Assembly (NCBI GenBank): GCA_023411445.1
Contig: JAEYOT010000190.1
Location: forward strand, 1 to 5,452
Reading direction: 5' to 3'
DNA: 5,452 nucleotides
From: Pseudomonadota bacterium
GTDB lineage: Bacteria > Myxococcota_A > Polyangia > Polyangiales > Polyangiaceae
In this document: positions 1 to 5,192 of the stretch, one piece after another
How positions within the stretch are numbered: position 1 is the stretch's first letter
How the letters are laid out: every line of letters begins with the position of its first letter
Notes under the pieces: model-generated
Seen by the model: the letters and a program-made list of their open reading frames with translations, nothing else
Told to the model about the DNA's origin: nothing
The model's database searches: none
Translations under genes and position numbers: made by a program

Positions 1-1041
1 CGCAAACCCCCTGGCCTTGCGCCTGGTCACGGCCACGGCAGCCACGCGCATGGGCAAGCGAAGCCGGTCGCTGGTCATGGTCACGGCGGGCACGGCCACG
101 GCGGCCACGCGCACGGTCACGGTGGCCACGCGCACGGCGGCAAGGGCAGCCCGCGCACGCAGCTGAGCCTGGCGCTGCTCCTCACGTTCGGCTTCATGAT
201 CGTCGAGGCGGTCGTCGGCTACGTGAGCGGCAGCCTCGCGTTGATGGCGGACGCCGGTCACATGCTGGGCGACAGCGGCGCGCTGGTGCTGGCGCTCCTG
301 GCTCAACGCATGGCGGAGCGGCCGCGCACGGAGCTTCGAACCTACGGCATGAAGCGCGCCGAGGTGCTGGCCGCCTTCGTGAACGGCATCGTGCTGTTCG
401 GCATCGCGCTCATGATCATGCGCGAGGCGGTGGAGCGCTTCATGGAGCCGGTGGCGATCCTGGGCCGGCCCATGCTCTACGCGGCCATCGCGGGCCTGTG
501 CGTCAACCTGCTGTCCGCCTCGATTCTGATGCGCGGCGGTCGGGGCAACATCAACGTGCGCACGGCCCTGCTCCACGTGCTCTCGGATGCGCTAGGCTCC
601 GTGGCAGCGATCGTGGCTGCGATCGGCGCGCTGTGGTTCGGCGCCATGCGGCTGGATCCGGCGCTTTCGCTCGTGATCGCCATCCTGGTGCTGCTCGGCG
701 GGTACCGCGTGCTGCGCGAGACGACCGGCATCTTGCTAGAGTCCGCGCCGCCGCACATCGACGTGGCCGCGGTGGAGCGCGCGATCCAAGCGACGCCCGG
801 CGTCGCCTCCGTGCACGACCTGCACGTGTGGCGCATCTCCGAGGAGCTGGACGCGCTCACGGCGCACGTCACGCTCACGCGCGGCGCGCACGGTACCGAG
901 GTGTGCCGCAGCGTGGCCGACCGGCTCAAAGCCGAGTTTGCGCTCGAGCACGTCACGATCCAACCGGAGGCGCCGCCGCCGGACGAGCTCGTCACCGTGC
1001 GCGCCAGTAAGGATGGCGCGCCCATCCGGCGGGTGGGATGA
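1..1041 (+). CDS. czcD: Cation diffusion facilitator (CDF) zinc/divalent metal exporter, CzcD-like, 5'-partial
   Basis: Proton-coupled exporter of Zn2+ and probably Co2+/Cd2+ from the cytoplasm, in the inner membrane. The frame is open to the left edge with no ATG/GTG before the Met at 196, so the start lies outside the window and 346 residues are visible. Counting from nt 1, residues 10-47 are a Gly/His-rich segment with 13 His. Six hydrophobic segments follow (about 54-74, 76-104, 120-143, 158-177, 188-214, 218-238). Both metal-site motifs are present: HMLGD (H87, D91) in TM2 and HVLSD (H192, D196) in TM5. The double HxxxD pattern is typical of zinc-transporting CDFs. The cytoplasmic C-terminal domain (about 250-325) carries DLHVW, a conserved His in TAHVTL, and HVTIQPE, all usual in CzcD/ZitB. 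It ends in TGA 69 nt before the next gene. Family assignment is secure; metal preference is inferred. Confidence 0.95.
   Translation, partial: RKPPGLAPGHGHGSHAHGQAKPVAGHGHGGHGHGGHAHGHGGHAHGGKGSPRTQLSLALLLTFGFMIVEAVVGYVSGSLALMADAGHMLGDSGALVLALLAQRMAERPRTELRTYGMKRAEVLAAFVNGIVLFGIALMIMREAVERFMEPVAILGRPMLYAAIAGLCVNLLSASILMRGGRGNINVRTALLHVLSDALGSVAAIVAAIGALWFGAMRLDPALSLVIAILVLLGGYRVLRETTGILLESAPPHIDVAAVERAIQATPGVASVHDLHVWRISEELDALTAHVTLTRGAHGTEVCRSVADRLKAEFALEHVTIQPEAPPPDELVTVRASKDGAPIRRVG
76..139 (+). repeat. Gly-His coding repeat in the CDF N-terminus
   Basis: This low-complexity stretch is built from Gly-His and Ala-His codon pairs. The 14-mer ggccacgcgcacgg occurs at 103-116 and again at 124-137, a 21-nt (7-codon) period. 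It encodes a cytosolic His-rich arm of the kind thought to collect or buffer metal in CDF transporters. Such repeats can change length by slippage without shifting frame. Confidence 0.7.
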
Positions 1042-1059
1042 CTGAATCCGCAAGGATTG

Positions 1060-1097
1060 CGGCCGTCTTGAGCATTGTCGGCCAGAGGACGGCCGAC
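1060..1097 (+). promoter_or_regulatory. Overlapping, mutually exclusive inverted repeats upstream of the YbjN-like gene
   Basis: Two stems compete for the same right arm. One pairs CGGCCGTC (1060-1067) with GACGGCCG (1088-1095), with a 20-nt loop. The other pairs GTCGGCC (1077-1083) with GGCCGAC (1091-1097), with a 7-nt loop. No T-run follows, so this is not a standard intrinsic terminator for the CDF gene. It could be a protein-binding site or an RNA switch if transcribed from upstream. In a GC-rich genome chance is a real alternative. Confidence 0.35.
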
Positions 1098-1103
1098 TAG
1101 TCT
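1075..1103 (+). promoter_or_regulatory. Candidate sigma-70-type promoter for the YbjN-like/pspA operon
   Basis: TTGTCG (1075-1080) and TAGTCT (1098-1103) are separated by 17 nt. They match the -35 and -10 consensus at 4/6 and 3/6, and the second fits TANNNT. The implied transcription start is at about 1110, next to the ATG at 1111, so the mRNA would be nearly leaderless. This is a weak motif match, and read-through from the CDF gene is also possible. No -24/-12 sigma-54 promoter, the usual type for psp operons of enterobacteria, was recognised here. Confidence 0.25.
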
Positions 1104-1110
1104 TGGATCC

Positions 1111-1512
1111 ATGATCAGCAGTAGTGACGACCTCGAGGCTCAGCTAAGTCGTCTGGAGCGCCGCTACGAGCGGCTCGCCGACGGCACGTTCGTCGTCTCG
1201 CTGGGGGCGAGTCAGCCTCCGGTCGCGCTGCGGCTGGTCCCGCCCGTGCTCGTGATCCAAGTGGCGGTCGGCCCTGCTCCGCGGGGAGACGCGGCCGTGG
1301 AGGCGCGGCTGTACCGCAAGCTGCTGGAGCTGAACGCGAGCGCGCTGGTGCACTCGGCCTACGGCCTCGAGGGCGACTTGATCGTGCTCGCCTCCGCGCT
1401 GGAGCTCAGCAGCTTGGACTTGAACGAGCTGGAGGCCGTGCTCGCCGATATCGACGTCGCGCTGGGGGAGCACGTACCGGTCCTGCGCAACATGATCCCT
1501 TCTGCCTCCTGA
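1111..1512 (+). CDS. YbjN / CesT-like (type III chaperone-fold) small cytoplasmic protein
   Basis: This 133-aa soluble protein has no signal peptide or membrane segment. It opens with a short charged helix (SSDDLEAQLSRLERRYERL, about residues 4-22). A beta-rich part follows (ALRLVPPVLVIQVAV), then the segment LYRKLLELNASALVHSAYGL, continuing into an alternating strand and the acidic helix SSLDLNELEAVLADIDVAL. That order matches the YbjN/CesT fold shared with class I type III secretion chaperones. No secretion genes are nearby, so a dedicated effector-chaperone role is not supported. The ATG at 1111 was chosen because homology-like content begins there; an in-frame TTG at 1075 would add 12 unlikely residues that fall inside the inverted repeats. 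The ribosome site is poor (only GGA at 1105-1107). It stops 15 nt before the pspA frame and is probably co-transcribed with it, suggesting a role as PspA partner or regulator, which is inference. Confidence 0.8.
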   Translation: MISSSDDLEAQLSRLERRYERLADGTFVVSLGASQPPVALRLVPPVLVIQVAVGPAPRGDAAVEARLYRKLLELNASALVHSAYGLEGDLIVLASALELSSLDLNELEAVLADIDVALGEHVPVLRNMIPSAS

Positions 1513-1516
1513 GATC

Positions 1517-1522
1517 GAGAGA
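1517..1522 (+). promoter_or_regulatory. Ribosome binding site for the full pspA frame
   Basis: GAGAGA lies 5 nt before the ATG at 1528. It supports translation starting at 1528, the N-terminus typical of the PspA family, rather than only at the ATG at 1633 after the internal stop. The 1633 start has just AGGA with a 1-nt spacer. Confidence 0.5.
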
Positions 1523-1527
1523 CCGCC

Positions 1528-1629
1528 ATGGGCTTCTTCCAACGCCTCGCCACCCTCATCAAATCCAACCTCAACGACCTGATCAGCCGCTCCGAAGATC
1601 CGGAGAAGATGCTGAACCAGATCGTGTAG
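1528..1629 (+). other. pspA: pspA 5' segment: N-terminal amphipathic helix, 33 codons ended by in-frame TAG
   Basis: The reading begins MGFFQRLATLIKSNLNDLIS and continues SEDPEKMLNQIV before TAG at 1627-1629. This is a textbook PspA/IM30 N-terminus: an amphipathic helix (residues 1-22) with hydrophobic positions F3, F4, L7, L10, I11, L15, L18 and I19, then the conserved EDPEKML turn leading into helix 1. In the family this helix inserts into stressed membranes and anchors the oligomer. The frame is the same as the body at 1633-2352, so one sense codon at 1627 would restore a 274-residue protein. It also has its own ribosome site (GAGAGA). As it stands it would yield a 33-residue peptide, or a full protein if the TAG is misread or is a sequence error. 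Confidence 0.85.
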
Positions 1630-1632
1630 GAC

Positions 1633-2352
1633 ATGACCAACCAGCTGGGCGAGGCCAAGAAGATGGTCGCGCTCTCCATCGCCGACGAGAAGAAGCTGGA
1701 GAAGCAGACGCAGCAGGAGCTGGCCACGGCCGCCGAGTGGGAGCGACGCGCCATGCTGGCGGTGCGCGCGGGCGACGACAACCTGGCCAAAGAGGCGCTG
1801 GCGCGCAAGAAAGAGCACGATTCACTGGCCGAGCAGTTCAAGGACCAGTGGCAGAAACAAAAGGCGTCGGTCGACCAGCTGAAGCTCGCGCTGCGCGCGC
1901 TCAACTCAAAGATTGAAGAGGCCAAGCGCAAGAAGAACCTGCTGATCGCGCGGAAGAAGCGCGCCGAGGCGCAGAAGGCCATTCAAGAGACGATGGGCGG
2001 CCTGCGCAACGCCAGCGCGTTCGAGACGTTCGATCGCATGGCGGGCAAGATCGAGCAGATGGAGGCGGAGGCCTCCGCGCAAGCCGAGCTGAACGAGGAG
2101 TACTCGGGCGACGTGCTGGCGCACAAGTTCAACCAGCTGGAGCAGACCAAGGGCGCCGAGGAAGATCTGCTGGCGCTCAAGCGTCGCATGGGTCTGGCGC
2201 CGCCCGAGCCCGAGCCGGCCAAGGCGCGCGTGGAGCCGGCGACGGCCGGCACCTCCGCCGCGCTCGACGAGGCCGAGCAAGAGGAGCTGGCGCGAGCGCT
2301 GGCCGAGCTGGAAGCAGAAGAGCAGCAAGCCGAGCTGCGCATGAAGAAGTGA
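1633..2352 (+). CDS. pspA: PspA/IM30 (ESCRT-III-like) membrane-stress protein, body downstream of an in-frame TAG
   Basis: Peripheral inner-membrane protein that oligomerises on damaged membranes and maintains the proton barrier. Counting from 1633, residues 1-185 form the long charged coiled-coil hairpin of the family, including ALSIADEKKLEKQ, the RAGDDNLAKEAL motif (45-56) and the conserved FDRMAGKIEQMEAEA signature (133-147). A Pro/Glu-rich linker follows (about 189-208), then a highly charged C-terminal helix (209-239). E. coli PspA lacks this tail; it resembles the linker-plus-helix end of Vipp1. The natural start is 105 nt upstream at 1528, but TAG at 1627 interrupts the frame. ATG 1633 is the first start after it and lacks a well-placed ribosome site. 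Translated from here, the protein loses the membrane-binding helix and the start of helix 1. The rest is intact. The stop abuts the next gene (5 nt). Confidence 0.92.
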   Translation: MTNQLGEAKKMVALSIADEKKLEKQTQQELATAAEWERRAMLAVRAGDDNLAKEALARKKEHDSLAEQFKDQWQKQKASVDQLKLALRALNSKIEEAKRKKNLLIARKKRAEAQKAIQETMGGLRNASAFETFDRMAGKIEQMEAEASAQAELNEEYSGDVLAHKFNQLEQTKGAEEDLLALKRRMGLAPPEPEPAKARVEPATAGTSAALDEAEQEELARALAELEAEEQQAELRMKK

Positions 2353-2357
2353 GCAGC

Positions 2358-4268
2358 ATGAGACGCGCCCTGGCTGCCTTGGGACTGGTCTTGGCCGTAA
2401 CGACGCCCGCCACCGCGGCGCCGAGCTTCATCGCCGCCGAGCCGGTGGACGACGTGAAGATCCGCATCGACGGCGACTTGCGCGAGTGGCCGAGCAAGAT
2501 GACGGACCTGAGCGAGACGCTCAAGGGCAAGGCCGAGGGTAGCGATCCGCGCGTGGCCGCCACCGTCGCGTACGACGAGAACAGCTTGTACGTAGTGCTC
2601 AAGATCTTCGATCAGAAGATCGTCCGCACCAACGCGGCCGGCGCCTCGGAGGATCACGCGACGCTCCACCTCAGCTTCCCCAAGGGGCAGACCTACGCCG
2701 TGGATCTCTTCCCCGGCCAACCGGGGAAAATCGCCGGCGCCGTGAAGATCAAGGGCACGGCCGTGGGTGGCGCCAAGATCGTGGAAGCGCCGACGGACAA
2801 GGGGCTGCACGTGGAGGCGCAAATCCCCTGGACCGCGTTCAGCGACGCCGCTCGCACGCGCGTCGGCTTGCGCGCCACCATCACGTACACGGACGCGGAC
2901 GCGGCCGGCTCGGTCACGGCCGTGATCGGGACGAGCCAGGTCCGCGCCGGACGGCAGATGCCGGAGCTGCTCTTGGCGAACGAGCAGGGCCTACGCGACT
3001 CGATCATCAAGGCCAAGGGGCTGCCCAGCGCGCCCGCTCGCGAGGCCTACGGCAACGTTTCCGGCGACGGCATGGTGGAACGCGTGGCCGTGTGGGGCGG
3101 TAACCTGGTGATCATTGGGCCGCACTTCCGCTCCGGCAAGGAGTTCTACTTCGCGGACCTGGGCGTGAGCGACGCGAGCCAGGTGAGCCGGCTCGAGCTG
3201 ATCGACTTCGATGGTGACGCGCGCGACGAGATCGTCGTGCAGAAACGCGTGGGCAGCCGGGACAAGTACCGCGAGGTGCTGACCGTGCTCAAGGTTGGCC
3301 GCGACGATCAGCCTTTTTTGGCCTTCGCGCACGAGGTGGGCATCAAGACGAAAGACGGCGAGATCAAGAACAAGGTCAAGCTGTCCAAGGCTGGCATCGA
3401 GATCGCCCAAGGCGACGCCTCAGGCTTCGAGCCGGACACGTTCTCGGAGCTGCAGCCCGGGGACATGGGCGCCACCCTGCTGCCGTGGGAGAGCGTGGGC
3501 AGCCGCACGTTCGTTTGGAAGGGCAAGGGCTTCGAAGCCGCCGGCGAGACGGGCTTCACTTCCAAGTCCAGCGCGCCTGCCGGCAAGAAGCCGAAGGGCA
3601 AGCCAGCCAGTGATGAGCCGCCGCCGCCCCCCGCGCCGCGCCCGCCCAGCGCCGATGAGCTCTTGGATCGCGTGTACGCTTTGTACAAGAAGGACCGCGG
3701 CGTGGCCGGCAAGGCCAGCTTCGACTTCGTGACGGACGTAGCCGGCGATCGCGGCCCGGAGCGCGTGCTGATCCACGGTAAGGACATCGTGGTGTTCGGC
3801 AAGGGCTTCCGCGAAGGCTTGAGCTACGCGTTCATCGCCGTCGGCGTCGCGGAGCCGAAGGACATTTTGGACGTGACCGCGCGCGATCTGACCGGCGACG
3901 GCAAAGCAGAGATCATCGTGCGCGCGGTGCTGCACGCCAAAGCCAGCAAGGCGCTCGGCGGAGACACAGTGACTCGCCACGCGCTCATGATCTACGGCGT
4001 GCAGGGCGACGCCGTGGTCCGCCTGTTCGGCGCCGAGACTGGCCGCTCGCTCGGCAAAGACCAAATCCTGGGCGCGGTCTCGTTCACGCCCGCCAAGCGC
4101 GGCTACGAGATCGAGCTCAAGCCGCTGCGCGCCATCGGCTGGACCGAGCAGACCTACCCCTTCCCTCCCGACACCACCGCCGCGGGCGGCCTCGAGCCGC
4201 TGCTGCTACCGTGGGCCGGCGGCAGCCGGAAATACCGCTACGACGGCAAATCCTTCAGCGGTATCTAG
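2358..4268 (+). CDS. Secreted CBM9-like / duplicated FG-GAP (VCBS)-like protein
   Basis: This 636-aa exported protein begins with a Sec signal peptide (MRRALAALGLVLAVTTPATA, cleavage likely after ATA at residue 20); no lipobox is seen. Residues about 30-205 look like a CBM9/DOMON-type sandwich: IDGDLREW (37-44), AYDENSLYVVLKIFD and GLHVEAQIPWTAF. Two related units follow (about 232-397 and 455-636). Each has ERV...G..IV..G..FR.G and one Asp loop: DFDGDARDE from 283, DLTGDGKAE from 510. Each ends in LLPW...GSR...W/Y.GK.F. The loops resemble calcium-binding FG-GAP/VCBS loops. A Lys/Pro-rich linker with PPPPPAPRPP (421-430) separates the units. ATG 2358 is preferred because GAAG sits 8 nt upstream; GTG 2349, overlapping the pspA stop as GTGA, would add three residues. 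Probably periplasmic or surface-located; ligand unknown. Its stop overlaps the stop of the convergent gene. Confidence 0.82.
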   Translation: MRRALAALGLVLAVTTPATAAPSFIAAEPVDDVKIRIDGDLREWPSKMTDLSETLKGKAEGSDPRVAATVAYDENSLYVVLKIFDQKIVRTNAAGASEDHATLHLSFPKGQTYAVDLFPGQPGKIAGAVKIKGTAVGGAKIVEAPTDKGLHVEAQIPWTAFSDAARTRVGLRATITYTDADAAGSVTAVIGTSQVRAGRQMPELLLANEQGLRDSIIKAKGLPSAPAREAYGNVSGDGMVERVAVWGGNLVIIGPHFRSGKEFYFADLGVSDASQVSRLELIDFDGDARDEIVVQKRVGSRDKYREVLTVLKVGRDDQPFLAFAHEVGIKTKDGEIKNKVKLSKAGIEIAQGDASGFEPDTFSELQPGDMGATLLPWESVGSRTFVWKGKGFEAAGETGFTSKSSAPAGKKPKGKPASDEPPPPPAPRPPSADELLDRVYALYKKDRGVAGKASFDFVTDVAGDRGPERVLIHGKDIVVFGKGFREGLSYAFIAVGVAEPKDILDVTARDLTGDGKAEIIVRAVLHAKASKALGGDTVTRHALMIYGVQGDAVVRLFGAETGRSLGKDQILGAVSFTPAKRGYEIELKPLRAIGWTEQTYPFPPDTTAAGGLEPLLLPWAGGSRKYRYDGKSFSGI

Positions 4269-4291
4269 AAGCGCCGCTGGGCTCCGCGGCG
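4256..4291. terminator. Hairpins around the shared stop codons, weak bidirectional terminator candidate
   Basis: CAGCGG (4256-4261) can pair with CCGCTG (4274-4279), enclosing both convergent stop codons. Alternatively CGCCGC (4272-4277) pairs with GCGGCG (4286-4291), followed on the forward strand by GTTCTTG, a poor T-tract. The second hairpin is positioned like an intrinsic terminator for the forward operon but lies inside the coding region of the convergent gene. Stems are only 6 bp and could be chance. Confidence 0.3.
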
Positions 4292-4528
4292 GTTCTTGTC
4301 GATCACGGCATAGGCGATCAACACGAAGGCGGCGAAGCGCAGGAAATGTGCGTGCTCCACCACGCCGTGGCCGACGGAGAGCAGCCAAGTAGAGGCGAGC
4401 AGCACGAAGGCCAGGCTGAAAATCAAGAACAGACGATCGCGCGTCTCGCGCCAAAAGCGCAGGAAGAACAGCGCGACGACCAGCGCCGCCAGCGTGAGCG
4501 CGCCACGCAGGAAATCCACCCAGCTCAT
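4265..4528 (-). CDS. DUF5985-type small three-helix membrane protein (second of pair)
   Basis: This 87-aa integral membrane protein has three hydrophobic segments (about 6-26, 33-52, 61-78). Between the first two lies the basic/acidic loop FLRFWRETRDRLFL, a pattern I recall from DUF5985 proteins; the C-terminus is very basic (DKNRRGAQRRF). Function is unknown. The ATG at 4528 overlaps the stop of the preceding gene as ATGA (4528-4525), indicating translational coupling. An upstream Met in the same frame (4687) would place the gene inside its neighbour and is unlikely. It is the same length as its neighbour, with matching topology and loop position, so the two look like paralogues that may form a heteromer. 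It ends with TAG within the CTAG that also ends the forward gene. Confidence 0.83.
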   Translation of the reverse strand: MSWVDFLRGALTLAALVVALFFLRFWRETRDRLFLIFSLAFVLLASTWLLSVGHGVVEHAHFLRFAAFVLIAYAVIDKNRRGAQRRF

Positions 4529-4788
4529 CGGTCGCCCTCCCAGACCAAGCCGAAGATCATCAGCGCGAGCGACACGAGCGCCGTGCCGGAGCGCCATAGC
4601 TCCAAGCTCATGTCGGAGACGACGAACAGATCGGCAAACAGCAACATGCTGTTGACGGCCAAGCCTGCGAAGCAGAGTGAGCACCACAGCAAGAGCGGCG
4701 TCTTGTGACTGAGGTAGCTACGGATCAGCAGCGCCGCGCAGATCACGCTCGTGAGCACTCCCACCGCGTAGCCGACGAGCGCGATCAT
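4525..4788 (-). CDS. DUF5985-type small three-helix membrane protein (first of pair)
   Basis: This 87-aa inner-membrane protein has three predicted helices (about 3-26, 31-57, 64-83) and an acidic end (WEGDR). The patterns LLIRSYL, PLLLWCSLCFAGLAVNSMLL and SLELWRSG resemble DUF5985-family proteins, recognised from memory with fair confidence. No catalytic or metal-binding motif is evident. The ATG at 4788 overlaps the stop of the upstream winged-helix-like gene as ATGA, and the stop overlaps the start of the next gene in the same way. The frame is open farther upstream, but that part lies in the body of the preceding gene and is not membrane-like. Aligned with the following protein at an offset of one, the segment 23-44 shares R, L, L, S, L, F, L and A, consistent with an old duplication. 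Function unknown. Confidence 0.83.
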   Translation of the reverse strand: MIALVGYAVGVLTSVICAALLIRSYLSHKTPLLLWCSLCFAGLAVNSMLLFADLFVVSDMSLELWRSGTALVSLALMIFGLVWEGDR

Positions 4789-5192
4789 CGCTTCCACCGG
4801 TCGATGCGAAAGCCCTCCGCCAGACGGCGGGCGGCGGCGCCGCGCACGCGCTCCAGCGCGTTGGCGCTCATGAGCTGGACGATGCGCAGGCGCTGGTCGC
4901 GGTACGCCTCCTCCAGCTCCGCGACGACCTGGCGCAGGGAATCCCGGTTGGGCGTGTAGCGGAAGCGCAGGACCGCTGCCTGCTGCTCGAGCCCCAAGAG
5001 CCCGTCGATGGCCGCCAGCCGCTCGGTCGCCATGGCCACGCCATCTTCCGGCACTTTGAGCTCGCCAGCCAGCTCGGCCGCGGACCACGAGCGATCGGAG
5101 CTGCGAGCGAGCAAGAGCAGCGCCTCGAGCTCTTCGTAGCTCGAGATGCAGTCGCGCAGAAACGCCTGCAGCTCGGGGGAAAGCTCACTCAA
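4785..5192 (-). CDS. Small winged-helix-like protein, first gene of the DUF5985 operon
   Basis: This 135-aa soluble protein begins MSELSPELQAFLRDCI. Residues about 18-72 read like a winged helix-turn-helix: helix EELEALLLLARSS, then SWSAAELAGELKV, then the turn and second helix PEDGVAMATERLAAIDGLL, followed by a wing-like strand (AVLRFRYTP). A long charged helix follows (about 84-110) and the tail is basic (RIDRWKR). It may bind DNA or act as an adaptor, but no named family is certain. The start is TTG at 5192: a stop lies upstream in frame at 5222-5220 with no ATG or GTG between, and the next Met (residue 54) would cut the domain. The ribosome site is poor; GGGG is 16 nt away. It overlaps the next gene by ATGA. 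A regulator co-transcribed with two membrane proteins suggests a sensing or stress-response set, which is inference. Confidence 0.75.
   Translation of the reverse strand: MSELSPELQAFLRDCISSYEELEALLLLARSSDRSWSAAELAGELKVPEDGVAMATERLAAIDGLLGLEQQAAVLRFRYTPNRDSLRQVVAELEEAYRDQRLRIVQLMSANALERVRGAAARRLAEGFRIDRWKR

Noticed and set aside
1075..1110. TTG 1075 as start of the YbjN-like protein
   Set aside because: It adds MSARGRPTSLGS, which is encoded within the inverted repeats and has no ribosome site; ATG 1111 is the natural N-terminus.
477..1112. Reverse-strand open frames opposite the CDF gene
   Set aside because: The translations are Ser/Arg/Pro-rich with no motif, while the forward frame carries all CDF motifs.
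1627..1629. Pyrrolysine or other programmed recoding at the pspA TAG
   Set aside because: PspA has no catalytic residue needing a special amino acid here, no stem-loop characteristic of recoding is evident right after the TAG, and nearby genes use TAG as their stop. Retained only as a remote option.
1144..1982. Long reverse-strand open frames opposite the YbjN-like gene and pspA
   Set aside because: They are antisense shadows typical of GC-rich genes: low-complexity Ser/Arg/Leu-rich translations without motifs, opposite well-supported genes.
4211..4708. 165-codon forward open frame downstream of the exported-protein gene
   Set aside because: It is a Gln/Glu-rich shadow of the two membrane-protein genes on the other strand, whose helices and ATGA overlaps are far better support.
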